Source of the DNA: Neorhizobium lilium
Lineage (GTDB): Bacteria > Pseudomonadota > Alphaproteobacteria > Rhizobiales > Rhizobiaceae
NCBI RefSeq assembly: GCF_004053875.1
Contig: NZ_SBIP01000005.1
Location: 62,001-126,000, forward strand
DNA: 64,000 nucleotides
Direction of reading: 5' to 3'
Part shown: positions 1-10,212 of the stretch, piece after piece
Numbering within the stretch: position 1 is the first letter of the stretch
Layout of the letters: every line of letters starts with the position of its first letter
Notes under the pieces: generated by a model
What the model was told of the DNA's origin: nothing
The model's input: the letters and a program-made list of their open reading frames with translations, nothing else
Databases searched by the model: none
Program-made: the position numbers and the translations under genes

Positions 1-677
1 TCGATCATTGCGAGCGCTTCGTCCAGGCTCGATGCCTTGGCGTCGACATAGCGGGTGCGCAGACGGAAATCGATACGCGTTTCGTCGCTCTCGACGGCAA
101 GGCAGCAGGCGCCTGCCATGACGGCTGCCAACGGCTGGGCGCCGCCCATGCCACCGAGGCCGCCGGTTAGTATCCACTTGCCCGTGAGGCTTCCATTGTA
201 ATGCTGGCGACCGGCCTCGACGAAAGTCTCGTAAGTGCCCTGCACGATGCCTTGCGTGCCAATATAGATCCATGAGCCGGCGGTCATCTGGCCGTACATG
301 GCCAGGCCCTTCTTATCCAACTCGTTGAAATGATCCCAGGTCGCCCAATGGGGGACGAGGTTGGAATTGGCGATCAGCACGCGCGGCGCATCCTTGTGGG
401 TGCGGAACACGCCGACCGGCTTGCCGGACTGGACGAGAAGTGTCTCTTCCTCTGTCAATGTCTTCAGCGTCGCAACGATTTTGTCGAAGTCGTCCCAGGT
501 GCGGGCGGCGCGGCCGATACCGCCATAGACGACCAGCTCATGCGGATTTTCCGCCACGTCCGGATCCAAGTTGTTCATAAGCATGCGCAGCGGCGCTTCC
601 GTCATCCAGCTCTTGGCGTTGAGCTCCGATCCGCGAGGGGCGCGGACGTCGCGGATATTGTGACGCGGGTTGATCAT
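1..677 (-). CDS. hutU: Urocanate hydratase (urocanase), N-terminal part, cut by window edge
   Basis: Second step of histidine breakdown in the cytoplasm: urocanate plus water to imidazolone propionate, with tightly bound NAD+. About 225 N-terminal residues are visible; the rest lies left of base 1. The start ATG at 677-675 has a GAGAGG ribosome site. The protein opens [16 protein letters not shown] and carries the glycine-rich [13 protein letters not shown] loop typical of urocanase. It lies 38 bp downstream of hutH, so hutI-hutH-hutU form one leftward unit. hutG, needed after HutF, is probably further left but is not seen. Confidence 0.96.
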   Translation of the reverse strand, partial: MINPRHNIRDVRAPRGSELNAKSWMTEAPLRMLMNNLDPDVAENPHELVVYGGIGRAARTWDDFDKIVATLKTLTEEETLLVQSGKPVGVFRTHKDAPRVLIANSNLVPHWATWDHFNELDKKGLAMYGQMTAGSWIYIGTQGIVQGTYETFVEAGRQHYNGSLTGKWILTGGLGGMGGAQPLAAVMAGACCLAVESDETRIDFRLRTRYVDAKASSLDEALAMI

Positions 678-715
678 CGGGGTCCTCTCAAGGATGGTTC
701 GTCGGGTGGGGCAGG

Positions 716-2251
716 TCAGGAATTCAGAGCCGGAAGCAGTCCCTCGGAAACGCTGCCGATCAGGCGGCCATCGGCCACCAGAGCGGTTGCGGCTTCCAGA
801 TCGGGTGCAAGGTAGCGGTCCTCTTGGAGGGTAGGCACGACCGAGCGAAGGCAGACGATCGCGCTCTGCAGTTCAGGGCTGGTGGTCAGGGGTGCACGGA
901 AATCGATTCCCTGGGCAGCCGTCATGGCCTCGATGCCGATAATGCCGAACAGATTCTGCGTCATAGTAAGCAGGCGGCGGGCGCCATGGCAGGCCATGGA
1001 GACATGGTCTTCCTGGTTGGCGGAGGTGGGTGTGGAATCGACCGATGCCGGGTGCGACATCTGCTTGTTCTCGCTCATCAGAGCGGCGGAAGTGACTTCG
1101 GCAATCATCAGGCCGGAGTTCAGGCCGGGCTTCAATGCGAGGAATGCGGGCAAGCCGTAGGACAGGGCCGGATCGACCATGAGGGCAACGCGCCGCTGGG
1201 CGATCGCGCCGATCTCGCAGATGGCGATAGCGATCTGGTCGGCGGCAAAGGCGACGGGCTCGGCATGGAAATTGCCACCGGAGACGACACTGCCATCGGA
1301 CAGAACCAAGGGATTGTCGGTCACGGCATTGGCTTCGATCTCGAGCGTGCGGGCCGCCATGCGCAGCAGGTCCAGGCAGGCGCCGTCCACCTGGGGCTGG
1401 CAGCGGATGCAGTAGGGGTCCTGGACCCGCTCGTCGCCCTCCAGATGGCTCTGGCGGATGACCGAGCCCTCCAGCAGCGCTCGAAGAGCCGTCGCCGTAT
1501 CGATCTGGCCCTTGTGGCCGCGCAATGTGTGAATATCAGCCGTAAACGGCGCCGATGAACCCATGGCGGCATCCGTAGACATGGCGCCGGTGATCAAGGC
1601 TGCCTGGGCGGCGCGGTGAGTACGGAAGAGGCCGGCGAGCGCCAGCGCAGTCGATGCCTGGGTGCCGTTGATCAGAGCAAGACCTTCCTTGGCGGCAAGC
1701 ACCACGGGACGCAAACCTGCACGTGCCAGGGCCTCTGCGCCGGTCAGTCTTTCGCCGGCAAAGTATGCTTCGGCCTCCCCCATCATCACCGCAGCGAAAT
1801 GGGCAAGTGGGGCGAGATCGCCCGAAGCGCCGACGGAGCCTTTTTCGGGAATGACCGGGGTCACGCCCTTTTCCAGCATGTCTTCGATGAGGCGGACCAG
1901 TTCCAGCCGGACGCCGGATGCGCCGCGCCCGAGCGAAATCAGTTTCAGCGCCATGATGAGGCGGGTGATCTCTTCCGGCAAAGCCGCGCCGACGCCGCAG
2001 CAATGGGAGAGGATGAGGTTTCGCTGGAGAGTGGCGGTATCGGCCGAGTCGATCTTGATCGAGGCAAGCTTACCGAAGCCGGTATTGATGCCATAGACCG
2101 GTTCGTTGCCGGAGGCGATGGCGGCAATGCGCGCGGCGGCCTTCTCGATCCCCGCATCGAAGCTGCGGTCGAGCCGCACGGGAGACTTGTTCCAGTAGAT
2201 CGCCGCGAGATCCGAAAGCGGCACGGCACCTGGATGGAGAGTGATGGTCAT
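716..2251 (-). CDS. hutH: Histidine ammonia-lyase
   Basis: First step of histidine catabolism: L-histidine to trans-urocanate and ammonia. At 511 residues it has normal family length. The Ala142-Ser143-Gly144 triplet, inside [14 protein letters not shown], is the one that cyclises into the MIO electrophile. Tyr53 in [10 protein letters not shown] matches the conserved catalytic tyrosine. The gene sits between hutI (24 bp upstream) and hutU, all leftward, so co-transcription is expected. Nothing looks damaged. Confidence 0.97.
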   Translation of the reverse strand: MTITLHPGAVPLSDLAAIYWNKSPVRLDRSFDAGIEKAAARIAAIASGNEPVYGINTGFGKLASIKIDSADTATLQRNLILSHCCGVGAALPEEITRLIMALKLISLGRGASGVRLELVRLIEDMLEKGVTPVIPEKGSVGASGDLAPLAHFAAVMMGEAEAYFAGERLTGAEALARAGLRPVVLAAKEGLALINGTQASTALALAGLFRTHRAAQAALITGAMSTDAAMGSSAPFTADIHTLRGHKGQIDTATALRALLEGSVIRQSHLEGDERVQDPYCIRCQPQVDGACLDLLRMAARTLEIEANAVTDNPLVLSDGSVVSGGNFHAEPVAFAADQIAIAICEIGAIAQRRVALMVDPALSYGLPAFLALKPGLNSGLMIAEVTSAALMSENKQMSHPASVDSTPTSANQEDHVSMACHGARRLLTMTQNLFGIIGIEAMTAAQGIDFRAPLTTSPELQSAIVCLRSVVPTLQEDRYLAPDLEAATALVADGRLIGSVSEGLLPALNS

Positions 2252-2275
2252 GGCGTCCCTGCTCGGTTCAAAGCT

Positions 2276-3496
2276 CTAGAAAGTAGGCATGCCGCGCCAC
2301 ACCCTCTGGTGCAGCGGGTTGAAGCCCATGCGGTAGACGAGTTCAGCCGGCCTCTCGACATCCCAGATGGCGAGATCTGCCGATTTGCCAGGTTCGAGCG
2401 TGCCGATTTCCGCCAGCTTTCCCAGCGCCCGGGCGGCCTCGCGCGTCACGCCGGCAAGGCATTCCTCCACCGTCAGCCCGAACAGGGTGGCGCCCATGTT
2501 CATCGTCAGCAGCAGGGAGGTGAGCGGCGAGGTGCCGGGATTGTTGTCCGTCGCGAGCGCCATGTTCACGCCGTGGCTGCGGAAGAGATCGATCGGCGGC
2601 TTCTTCGTCTCGCGGATGAAGTAGAAGGCGCCGGGCAGGATGACGGCGACCGTTCCCGCTTTAGCCATGGCGGCAGCACCTTCGTCGTCCGTATATTCGA
2701 GATGATCGGCGGAGAGGGCGCCGTAATCCGCGGAAAGTTTTGCGCCGCTGAGATTGGACAGCTGGTCGGCATGCAGCTTGACCGGAAGGCCAAGGCTTCG
2801 GGCGAGATCGAAGACCTGCCGCATCTCGTCTGGCGAAAACGCGATGCCTTCGCAGAAGCCGTCCACCGCATCGACCAAGCTCAGTTCATGCGCCTGTTTG
2901 AGGGCCGGGAGAACCACATCGCGGATAAATTCGGCATTGCGGCCTTTGTATTCCGCAGGCGTGGCGTGAGCACCGAGATAGGTGGCGGTGACAGAGACCG
3001 GACGCTGCTGGGCAAGCTGTCGTGCGGCGCGCAGCATTTTCAGTTCGTCGTGGATGGTCAGCCCGTAGCCGGACTTGACCTCGACCGTCGTCACGCCTTC
3101 GCGAATCAGCGCGTCGAGGCGCGGCAGGGACTGACGGACGAGTTCCGCTTCATCGGCAGCGCGAAGTTGGGTGACGGAGGACACGATGCCGCCGCCCGCG
3201 CGGGCAATCTCCTCGTAGCTCGCGCCTTCCAACCGCATTTCGAACTCGCGGGCACGGTCGCCAGCGTGAACGAGATGCGTGTGGCAATCGACAAGGCCGG
3301 GGGTAATGAGACGCCCTTGGCAATCGATCGTTTCAATGCCAGCAAGATCGTTGGGGAGATCGGATTGCGGGCCGGCAAAGACGATGCGGCCATCGCGGAC
3401 GGCAAGAGCGCCATCTTCCTCCAGACCCATTCCCGGCGCGCCTTCGGCCAGCGTGAGAAGGCGGGCGTTTTTCCAGATGCGGTCGCCTTCAGCCAT
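2276..3496 (-). CDS. hutI: Imidazolonepropionase
   Basis: Third step of histidine catabolism: hydrolysis of 4-imidazolone-5-propionate to N-formimino-L-glutamate. It is an amidohydrolase-fold metalloenzyme of 406 residues from the chosen ATG at 3496, which has GGGAG about 8 bp upstream; a longer reading frame extends upstream but lacks homology. Metal-ligand candidates are His72 and His74 ([13 protein letters not shown]), His242 (LHADQLSN), His265 (ADHLEY) and Asp317 ([10 protein letters not shown]). It is the first gene of hutIHU and diverges from hutF across 108 bp containing a HutC-like palindrome. Confidence 0.96.
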   Translation of the reverse strand: MAEGDRIWKNARLLTLAEGAPGMGLEEDGALAVRDGRIVFAGPQSDLPNDLAGIETIDCQGRLITPGLVDCHTHLVHAGDRAREFEMRLEGASYEEIARAGGGIVSSVTQLRAADEAELVRQSLPRLDALIREGVTTVEVKSGYGLTIHDELKMLRAARQLAQQRPVSVTATYLGAHATPAEYKGRNAEFIRDVVLPALKQAHELSLVDAVDGFCEGIAFSPDEMRQVFDLARSLGLPVKLHADQLSNLSGAKLSADYGALSADHLEYTDDEGAAAMAKAGTVAVILPGAFYFIRETKKPPIDLFRSHGVNMALATDNNPGTSPLTSLLLTMNMGATLFGLTVEECLAGVTREAARALGKLAEIGTLEPGKSADLAIWDVERPAELVYRMGFNPLHQRVWRGMPTF

Positions 3497-3542
3497 CAAG
3501 GCCACTCCCGATTTGTCCGCTTGTTCCCGTAAGATTTTTTCA

Positions 3543-3558
3543 TTATGTATATACTTAA
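3543..3558. promoter_or_regulatory. HutC-like operator between hutI and hutF
   Basis: The divergent hutI/hutF gap holds a perfect 8-bp palindrome GTATATAC (3547-3554) in A/T-rich flanks. Known HutC operators centre on a TGTATATACA-like core, and a HutC gene lies at 6351-7088. Its position would let one site control both operons. Inference from motif and location; no footprint is available. Confidence 0.6.
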
Positions 3559-3604
3559 TGAGCCGAGGCGCAAGCCTTTTTGACAGGCCGCGGGGAACGA
3601 CCGG

Positions 3605-4960
3605 ATGACGACGATTTTTGCCGAGCAGGTGCTGACATCGGAAGGCTGGCGCAAGAACATGCGCCTGTCCGTGCAGGAAGGAAAGATCGTTTCCCTGGAG
3701 CCTGATACAGCGCCAGCCCCCGGGGACGACGTGCAGGCAGTGGTCCTTCCGGCGATGGCGAACCTGCACAGCCACGCTTTCCAGCGTGGCATGGCAGGGC
3801 TTGCGGAACTGCGCGGCCCGACGGCGGACAGTTTCTGGAGCTGGCGAAACGTGATGTATCACTTCGCGCTCTCCATGAGCCCGGAGCAGATGGAAGCCAT
3901 CGCCGCCCAGCTTTATGTGGAGATGCTGGAAGCGGGCTTCTGCCGCGTTGGCGAGTTCCACTATCTGCATCATGACCGGGACGGTCGGCCCTATGCCAAT
4001 CTGGCGGAGATGGCGGAGCGCATCGTCGCCGCGACGGACGAGACCGGCATCGAACTAACGCTCCTGCCTGTCTTCTACGCCCATTCCGGTTTTGGCGGCC
4101 TCGCCCCGGTCGAAGGCCAGCGGCGCTTCATCAATGATCTGGGCCGGTTCGCGGCCTTGCTGGATGCCTGCCAGACACTGGGCAAAGACCGTGCCGCAAT
4201 GGTCACCGGGATCGCGCCGCATAGTCTTCGCGCCGTCACGCCGGAGGAGTTGCGCGCACTGACGGCGCTGCCGTTCGACGGACCGATCCACATCCATGCG
4301 GCGGAGCAGGTGAAGGAAGTCGATGACAGCCTTGCCTGGTCCGGCCAGCGGCCGATCGAATGGCTGCTCGACCATGCGGAGCTTTCGGAGCGCTGGTGCC
4401 TGATCCATGCGACGCATATGACCGAGGTGGAAGTGACCGGCATGGCGCGCAGCGGCGCGATCGCCGGCCTCTGCCCGATCACGGAGGCGAACCTCGGCGA
4501 CGGCATATTCCCGGCGCCCGGTTTTCTGGATGCGGGCGGCCGGTTCGGCGTCGGCTCCGATTCCAATGTCCTGATCGGGTTGACCGACGAACTGCGGCAG
4601 CTGGAATATTCGCAGCGGCTCGGAAGCCGCGCCCGCAATGTCGTGGCCGAAAGCGGCGGATCGAGCGGCCGCCGGCTGTTCGATGGTGCTAGCGCGGGTG
4701 GCGCGGCGGCGCTCCGCTGCGAGACTGGAATTGCCGAAGGGCGGCCTGCCAACCTCGTCAGCCTGTCCATGCAGCACCCGATCCGCTTCGAGGGCGACCG
4801 ACTGCTCGACAGCTGGATCTTCGCCAATGGGGCATCCGTCGACAGTGTCTGGGTGGCGGGCCGCAAACTTGTAGAGAGCGGGCGGCATATCCGGCGTGAT
4901 GCCGTGGCCCACCGCTTCCGCAAAGCGATGGGCGAGTTGTTGGCTGAATTTGCCGGCTAA
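3605..4960 (+). CDS. hutF: Formimidoylglutamate deiminase
   Basis: Converts N-formimino-L-glutamate to N-formyl-L-glutamate and ammonia, the five-step histidine route that then needs HutG. The protein has 451 residues, usual for HutF, with an amidohydrolase fold. Metal-site residues visible are His55 and His57 ([10 protein letters not shown]), His231 (IHIHAAEQ), His268 (LIHATHM) and Asp319 (GSDSN). It is transcribed rightward, away from hutI, and ends 12 bp before the convergent monooxygenase gene. Its presence means formiminoglutamate is deiminated here rather than cleaved directly by formiminoglutamase. Confidence 0.95.
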   Translation: MTTIFAEQVLTSEGWRKNMRLSVQEGKIVSLEPDTAPAPGDDVQAVVLPAMANLHSHAFQRGMAGLAELRGPTADSFWSWRNVMYHFALSMSPEQMEAIAAQLYVEMLEAGFCRVGEFHYLHHDRDGRPYANLAEMAERIVAATDETGIELTLLPVFYAHSGFGGLAPVEGQRRFINDLGRFAALLDACQTLGKDRAAMVTGIAPHSLRAVTPEELRALTALPFDGPIHIHAAEQVKEVDDSLAWSGQRPIEWLLDHAELSERWCLIHATHMTEVEVTGMARSGAIAGLCPITEANLGDGIFPAPGFLDAGGRFGVGSDSNVLIGLTDELRQLEYSQRLGSRARNVVAESGGSSGRRLFDGASAGGAAALRCETGIAEGRPANLVSLSMQHPIRFEGDRLLDSWIFANGASVDSVWVAGRKLVESGRHIRRDAVAHRFRKAMGELLAEFAG

Positions 4961-4972
4961 GCGTCTGCTACC

Positions 4973-6316
4973 CTAACGCGCGGCTGTGTAGCGATTGACC
5001 GGGGTGGAGAGGCCGAGGTTCTGGCGGAGCGTCGTGCCCTCGTATTCCTCCCGGAAGAGGCCGCGGCGGCGCAGCTCAGGTACGACCAGTTCCACGAAAT
5101 CCGTGAGGCTGGCCGGCAGGGTCGGGAACATCAGGATAAAGCCGTCCGCGGCACGGGTCTCGAACCACTCTTCCATGAAGTCGGCAATCTCCTTCGGCGT
5201 GCCGGTGATGCCATTGCCGGTGCTTTTTTCGGCGTAGTGACGGATCAGGTGGCCGAGCGTGTGTCCCTGGCGGATGAAGTCCGTCAGTTCCTCGAACAGG
5301 GCCTTCGAGCCCTTGGGCTCGCTCGGAAGCCGCTCCATCGGAAAGGGCTCGTCGAGGGCTGCCCCTGAAAGATCGGTCTCCAGGAACTCGCCGAGCATCC
5401 AGCGGCCCACGTCCGGGTGCAGATTGTCGATCAGGAAATCGACCTTGGCCTGGGCTTGCGCCTTCGTCTCGCCGACATTGACGACGATGCCCGGCATCAT
5501 CTTCAGGTCGTTCTGGTCGCGACCGAATTTGGCCATGCGGTCCTTCACGTTGCGGTAGAAGGCGCCGTTGCGTTCCGGGCTGGAGGCGAGGCTGAAGACG
5601 ATCTCGGCGGTACGGGCTGCAAGCTCCATTCCTGCTTCCGATCCACCGGCCTGGGCGATGACCGGCCTGCCTTGCGGCGTCGATGCGATGTTGAGCGGAC
5701 CGCGGACCTGGAAGTGTTTGCCCTTATGGTTCAGCGTATGCAGCTTGTCCTTGTCGTAATAGACACCGCTCGATCGGTCGAGCAACAGGGCATCCGCCTC
5801 GAAACTGTCCCAGAGGCCGAAGACGACATCGACGAACTCCGCCCCTTTCTCATAGCGCAGCGCATGCGGATCGAGACCCTCGCGGTTGAAGTTGTAGCCG
5901 GTCTCGTCATGGTCGGACGTGACCACGTTCCAGCAAGCGCGACCGCCGCTCAGGTGATCGATGGAAGAGAAGATGCGCGCGAGGTTGTAGGGTTCGTAAT
6001 AGCTGGTCGAGGCGGTGGCGACGAAGCCCAGGCGCTCCGTCAGGGTGGCGAGTGCGGTGATCAGCGTCAGGGGTTCGAAGCGGTTCATCTTGGTGGGCGA
6101 CCGAGACAGGGCTTCCGGATCGCCGATAGCGGCGGCAGGAGAGTCGGCCACGAACATGAAGTCGAACTTCGCTGCTTCCGAAATCCTCGCGACGTCGAGA
6201 AGATGCTCGATTCGGTTGGCGCCGTTGACGTCGCTCGCCGGATGCAGCCAACTCGCCGGGTTGAAGCCGAAGGTGTAGACGAAGGTTCCAAGTTTCAGCT
6301 TGTCGTCACGTGCCAT
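4973..6316 (-). CDS. NtaA/SnaA/DmoA-type FMN-dependent monooxygenase
   Basis: A luciferase-like flavin monooxygenase of 447 residues, close to the nitrilotriacetate/pristinamycin/dimethylsulfide monooxygenase subgroup. Such enzymes use FMNH2 supplied by a separate reductase. Family features include the N-terminal LGTFVYTFGFNPASWLHP strand, FVADSPAAAIG, the TSYYEPYNLAR region, SGGRACWNVVTS and VIAQAGGSEAGMELAA. It is the last gene of the leftward operon, 34 bp after hutC. The substrate cannot be read from the sequence; context suggests a compound entering histidine or imidazole metabolism, but this is only inference. No flavin reductase gene is adjacent. Confidence 0.85.
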   Translation of the reverse strand: MARDDKLKLGTFVYTFGFNPASWLHPASDVNGANRIEHLLDVARISEAAKFDFMFVADSPAAAIGDPEALSRSPTKMNRFEPLTLITALATLTERLGFVATASTSYYEPYNLARIFSSIDHLSGGRACWNVVTSDHDETGYNFNREGLDPHALRYEKGAEFVDVVFGLWDSFEADALLLDRSSGVYYDKDKLHTLNHKGKHFQVRGPLNIASTPQGRPVIAQAGGSEAGMELAARTAEIVFSLASSPERNGAFYRNVKDRMAKFGRDQNDLKMMPGIVVNVGETKAQAQAKVDFLIDNLHPDVGRWMLGEFLETDLSGAALDEPFPMERLPSEPKGSKALFEELTDFIRQGHTLGHLIRHYAEKSTGNGITGTPKEIADFMEEWFETRAADGFILMFPTLPASLTDFVELVVPELRRRGLFREEYEGTTLRQNLGLSTPVNRYTAAR

Positions 6317-6350
6317 CGTCGTCAGCTCCTGGTAATCCGGTTCTCGTTGA

Positions 6351-7088
6351 TTATGCCTGCATTGGGGTGAAGCGTGCCATCAGCGCATGGCTTTCACCCG
6401 GATAGGTCAGCCGCACATGGGTGACGGATTGATCGAGGCGCCAGGTCTGGCGTTCCACGACCAGGACCGGCGTTCCGGCGCCAAGCTGAAGGTGCTGCGC
6501 GGCGACCTCGTTGGCGCCAAGCGCTGCGATACGGTGTTCGGCCGCGCTCCATGGGACATGGCCAAGCAGCCAGGGGCCGGGGGGCAGGTCGTGAAACTCT
6601 TCCGCTTCCGCCTCGGGCACGACGGCGAGGTTGATCAGCCGTTCCTCAAGGCAGAAAGGCATTTCACCGGCAAAATGCAGGCAGGTGACGGAGACGATCT
6701 TCTGCCTTTGCGACAGGTCCAGCCTCTCGCGTTCTGCCTTGTCCGCAGGTCGCAGGCTGCGCTGGAGAATGTCGTGGGAGTAGGGGCGGTCCAGCGCCTT
6801 CACTTCCTCGCGAATGTCATAGATCTCAAGGATGGCGCTTTGCGCCTTCTGCGGCAGGACGACGCTGCCCGTCTTGCGGCGGCGCTGAACAAGCCCGGCG
6901 CGGGCAAGCTGGGTCAGCACCTTGTTGACCGTCATCCGCGAGCAGCCGTATTGCTCGGCCAGAAGCTGCTCGGATGGCACCTTGTGCCCCGGCGGCCAAC
7001 GGCCGCTCAGGATGTTCTGCTCGACATCGCCCAGGATGCGCTGGTGCAGCGACAGAACCGGCGCGGTATCGGCAGTGGTATCGGCCAT
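6351..7088 (-). CDS. hutC: HutC, GntR-family repressor of histidine utilisation
   Basis: Predicted urocanate-responsive repressor. The 245-residue protein starts at the ATG at 7088 (GGGAG upstream), where the GntR homology starts; a longer frame upstream is not needed. An N-terminal winged helix (about residues 10-75, with CSRMTVNKVLTQLARAGLV) precedes a UTRA ligand domain with HutC-like stretches LEIYDIREEVKA, CLEERLINLAVVPEAEAEEF and AEHRIAALGANEVAAQHL. It lies 20 bp after the transporter ATPase gene, so it is probably autoregulated with the transporter operon. Confidence 0.88.
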   Translation of the reverse strand: MADTTADTAPVLSLHQRILGDVEQNILSGRWPPGHKVPSEQLLAEQYGCSRMTVNKVLTQLARAGLVQRRRKTGSVVLPQKAQSAILEIYDIREEVKALDRPYSHDILQRSLRPADKAERERLDLSQRQKIVSVTCLHFAGEMPFCLEERLINLAVVPEAEAEEFHDLPPGPWLLGHVPWSAAEHRIAALGANEVAAQHLQLGAGTPVLVVERQTWRLDQSVTHVRLTYPGESHALMARFTPMQA

Positions 7089-7107
7089 GGTTACTCCCGC
7101 TGCGCCG

Positions 7108-7899
7108 TTACACGAGCATGCTCGCGCCACGGTCGAGATAGGTGTCCAGGAACTGGTCGAGGCGGGGATGGCGCGGCTTGGCGAAAATCTCAGACGGCGG
7201 TCCAGAAAACATGAGGCGACCGTGATCCAGGAAGCTGATCTGCTGGCCGACGGTTGCGGCAAAACCGATCTCATGCGTTACCACGACCATGGTCATGCCC
7301 TCGGAGGCAAGATCGCGCATGACATTGAGAACCTCTCCGGTCAGTTCCGGATCGAGCGCCGAGGTCGGCTCGTCGAACAGCATGATCTTTGGCTCCAGCG
7401 CCAGGGCGCGGGCAATCGCGACGCGTTGTTGCTGGCCGCCGGACAGCTGGGACGGATAGTGATTGGCCCGGTTTTCCAAGCCCACTTTACGCAACTGCGC
7501 CATGGCGCGCGCCTCTGCTTCGGCCCTGGGCAGCTTGTGCACCGTCTTCAGCGCTTCGCTGACATTGCCCAGCGCCGTCATATGGGGCCAGAGGTTGAAC
7601 TGCTGGAAAACCATGCCCGTCTGGGCCCGCACAGCACGGATCTGCGCCGAGGGCAAACGTTCGCGCTTGCCATTGGCATTCTCGAAGAAACCCAGCGCCT
7701 CGCCGTTGATGGTGATCATGCCGCTGGTGGATTCCTCCAGGAAGGCGAGGCAGCGCAGAAGCGTGCTCTTGCCGGAACCGGAAGGCCCAATCAGGCAAGA
7801 CACCTTGCCCTCTGGGATTTCGAGGTTGATGTCCTGCAACACGGTGGTGTCGCCGAAGCGCTTGACCAGGTTCTTGATGACGATGGCGGGTAAGCTCAT
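7108..7899 (-). CDS. Polar amino-acid ABC transporter ATPase (hut-linked)
   Basis: Energises import through the two permeases encoded just upstream. The 263-residue protein starts at the ATG at 7899, which overlaps the permease stop in an ATGA junction. It has Walker A GPSGSGKST, Q-loop VFQQFNLWPH, signature LSGGQQQRVAIARAL, Walker B IMLFDEPTSALDPEL and the switch histidine in VVVTHEIGFA. It resembles HisP/GlnQ-type subunits. Clustering with hutC and hut genes suggests histidine, urocanate or a related compound as substrate. Confidence 0.92.
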   Translation of the reverse strand: MSLPAIVIKNLVKRFGDTTVLQDINLEIPEGKVSCLIGPSGSGKSTLLRCLAFLEESTSGMITINGEALGFFENANGKRERLPSAQIRAVRAQTGMVFQQFNLWPHMTALGNVSEALKTVHKLPRAEAEARAMAQLRKVGLENRANHYPSQLSGGQQQRVAIARALALEPKIMLFDEPTSALDPELTGEVLNVMRDLASEGMTMVVVTHEIGFAATVGQQISFLDHGRLMFSGPPSEIFAKPRHPRLDQFLDTYLDRGASMLV

Positions 7900-8564
7900 G
7901 CGTTTGCAAACCTCAGGCGGGAAAGACGGTGTTCCGCAAGCCGTCCAAGCCGGCCGGTGAGTTCGACGATCACCCAGTAGATGACCGCCAGGAGGAAAAT
8001 GGCTTCCAGAAAGGCGTATTGCTGCGAGCCGATAGCGCTGACTGTCGCCGTTAGTTCCGGAACCGTGATGATGGAGAGCACGGCCGATTCCTTGAGAAGG
8101 ATCACCGCGAGATTGACGGAGGGCGGCAGCACGATCAGCGCCATTTCCGGGATCTGGATGCGGCGGATCGCCTGCAGACGCGTGAGACCGAGGCATTGGG
8201 CTGCTTCGACATGCCCCGGAGGCACGGCGGCATAGCCGGCCCTGAAGATTTCACTGTAGTAGGCCGCGGAATATATCGTCAGGCCGATCAGACCGCAGGG
8301 GATCGGATCCAGCATGAGGCCGATGAAGGGACCACCGTAATAAAGGAGGAAGACCTGGATCAGGAAGGGTGTGCCCCGGAGGACCTCGACTATCGTGCCC
8401 AGGCCGAGGTTGATCATCCTTCCGCCGAAACGTCTGACCGTCGCGACCACGAAGCCGACGGCGACGCCGCCCGCTATGCCGACCAGCCAGAGGATGAGCG
8501 TCACCATCAGTCCACTGCCGATCTCTGGCAGCTTTTCCATGATGATTGCAGGATTGAAGATCAT
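7896..8564 (-). CDS. Polar amino-acid ABC transporter permease 2 (hut-linked)
   Basis: Inner-membrane subunit of the HisMQ type, 222 residues with about five hydrophobic segments. The cytoplasmic coupling loop reads HVEAAQCLGLTRLQAIRRIQIPEM. It overlaps both neighbours by 4 bp (ATGA at each end), showing tight translational coupling with the partner permease and the ATPase. It probably forms a heterodimer with the product of 8561-9202. Confidence 0.9.
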   Translation of the reverse strand: MIFNPAIIMEKLPEIGSGLMVTLILWLVGIAGGVAVGFVVATVRRFGGRMINLGLGTIVEVLRGTPFLIQVFLLYYGGPFIGLMLDPIPCGLIGLTIYSAAYYSEIFRAGYAAVPPGHVEAAQCLGLTRLQAIRRIQIPEMALIVLPPSVNLAVILLKESAVLSIITVPELTATVSAIGSQQYAFLEAIFLLAVIYWVIVELTGRLGRLAEHRLSRLRFANA

Positions 8565-9202
8565 GCCGAGGCTCCCCCCAGCGAACGTTCGGCAAAACGC
8601 CCAATCAGGACGACGAACGAATTGATGACCAGATAGATAAGGGCAGCGCTGGCGAAGATCGGGATAGGCAGATAGGTGGAGGAGGCGAGATCTTGCGCCA
8701 TTTTGGTGATTTCGATGATGCCGACGACCGAGACCAGCGACGAGGATTTCAGGATCATGATAGCCTCGTTGATCAGCGCCGGGAAGGTGAGGCGGAGCGC
8801 GATCGGCACGCGGATACGGAAGAAGGTCTGTTGCGGATTGAGTCCGGTCACCTCCGCCGCTTCGATCAGACCGGGCGGCACGCTTTCGAAGCCGCCGCGC
8901 AGATTTTCGGCCTGATAGGCTGCGGTGCAGAGCGAGAGACCAACGATCGCCGCGACGATGCTCGGCACGTTGATGCCGATCACCGGCAGGAGCGTGTAGA
9001 TGAGCAGCAGTTGCACAAGCAGCGGAACGCCGCGGAAGAAGCTGATGAACAGACGGGCGGAAAACACATAGGCGGGCTTGTGCGACAGAATGGCAGCCGA
9101 CAGCACGATCGCGATCACGAAGCCGATCGCAATCGAGATCAGGCTGATGCCCAGGGTCGAAACGGCCGCCTGCAGAAGCAGTGTAAACAGCTTTAACGTC
9201 AT
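8561..9202 (-). CDS. Polar amino-acid ABC transporter permease 1 (hut-linked)
   Basis: Inner-membrane HisMQ-family subunit of 213 residues with a hydrophobic N-terminal helix and the coupling loop LIEAAEVTGLNPQQTFFRIRVPIAL. Its stop overlaps the start of the next permease by 4 bp. It follows the binding-protein gene by about 100 bp, a gap that holds a hairpin which may lower expression relative to the binding protein. Confidence 0.9.
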   Translation of the reverse strand: MTLKLFTLLLQAAVSTLGISLISIAIGFVIAIVLSAAILSHKPAYVFSARLFISFFRGVPLLVQLLLIYTLLPVIGINVPSIVAAIVGLSLCTAAYQAENLRGGFESVPPGLIEAAEVTGLNPQQTFFRIRVPIALRLTFPALINEAIMILKSSSLVSVVGIIEITKMAQDLASSTYLPIPIFASAALIYLVINSFVVLIGRFAERSLGGASA

Positions 9203-9256
9203 GGTGCTCGGGTCACATCACCGCCGGCTCTTTGCCGGCTAAAGACTAAACTGACA

Positions 9257-9284
9257 AAGGGATGCGCCAGGCGGCACATCCCTT
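9257..9284 (-). terminator. Intercistronic hairpin after binding-protein gene (attenuator or RNA stabiliser)
   Basis: Left arm AAGGGATG (9257-9264) pairs with CATCCCTT (9277-9284), with GCC/GGC pairing further in across one mismatch. No strong U-run follows on the minus strand. It is therefore more likely to be partial attenuation or 3'-end protection of the binding-protein mRNA than full termination. Confidence 0.5.
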
Positions 9285-9301
9285 CCTTCCAGCAGGCTTG
9301 A

Positions 9302-10132
9302 TCAGAAAGCGGGATCGGTGACCGCGTCCGGCGTGTCGAACTTGGTGCCGAACCACTTTTCCTGCATCTTGGCCAGACGGCCGTCCTTCTTCATCTTGAT
9401 CGTTTCTTCATTGACCAAATCGACCAAGCTCTTGCTGTCATCGTCCTTCTTGCCGATGAAGCCGAAATAGGTCTTCTTGCCGAAGGCTGGCGTAACCACC
9501 TCGAAGGCGCCCTTGCGCTGCTGAGCAACGAAAGCGATGTTCGGCAGCGAGTTGGCGACGGCTACGACGCGGCCCGCAGCCAGATCGGCATAGGCATCGT
9601 TGAAGGAGACGTATTCGCGCACTTCAACCTTCTTCGGAAGCGTGGCCGAATATTCCTGCAGCTGTGCAAGCTGGGCGGTGGCCTTGCCGACGCCGACGGC
9701 CTTGCCGGCAATGTCTTCCGGCTTGGTGATCGTCTTGTCGCCGGCCTTCTTGAGAATGGCGACGGTCGCTTCGGCAACTGGCGAGGTCATCCTGTAGCGC
9801 TCGAGGCGCGCCTTGGTAATGGTCGCAGGCCCGGCGACGAAATCGAACTTGCCGGCTTCGAGGCCCGGAAGGACGCCGTCCCAAGGAAGTGCTACCCACT
9901 CGATCTTGACGCCGAGGTCCTTGCCGAGTTCGGCGAAGAAGTCGACGTTGAGGCCGGCATGTTCGCCGGCATCGATGAAGTCGAAAGGAGCGAAAGCCGT
10001 TTCGGTGCCGACCTTCATCACGCCTGCCGCCTTGATGCGAGCAAGCGCATCATCCGCCGCGTGAGCCGAGAGGGCGGTGCCGATGAAAAGAGCTGCACTG
10101 ACTGCCGCTTTTAGGAAATGTCTCTTGAGCAT
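9302..10132 (-). CDS. Periplasmic amino-acid-binding protein (hut-linked ABC transporter)
   Basis: Captures the substrate in the periplasm for the transporter encoded downstream. The 276-residue protein has a signal peptide (MLKRHFLKAAVSAALFIGTA then LSAHA, cleavage near residue 25) and a family-3 solute-binding fold. Landmarks are GVMKVGTETAFAPFDF, LEAGKFDFVAG and ARLERYRMTSP. The ligand is not evident; histidine or urocanate is suggested by hutC downstream and a HutC-like operator in the promoter. First gene of the six-gene leftward operon. Confidence 0.92.
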   Translation of the reverse strand: MLKRHFLKAAVSAALFIGTALSAHAADDALARIKAAGVMKVGTETAFAPFDFIDAGEHAGLNVDFFAELGKDLGVKIEWVALPWDGVLPGLEAGKFDFVAGPATITKARLERYRMTSPVAEATVAILKKAGDKTITKPEDIAGKAVGVGKATAQLAQLQEYSATLPKKVEVREYVSFNDAYADLAAGRVVAVANSLPNIAFVAQQRKGAFEVVTPAFGKKTYFGFIGKKDDDSKSLVDLVNEETIKMKKDGRLAKMQEKWFGTKFDTPDAVTDPAF

Positions 10133-10212
10133 TGTTGATTTCTCCGCATGATCCGGTTTGGTCCGCCTGCCGGCTGTTCCCGTTGCTTGCGTGGTCGTTG
10201 GTCGCCACGCAA

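Noticed and set aside
1616..3532. Long rightward open frame (638 codons) opposite hutH and hutI
   Set aside because: It is the complement of two clearly homologous genes, spans both, and has no family resemblance; GC-rich codon bias creates such frames.
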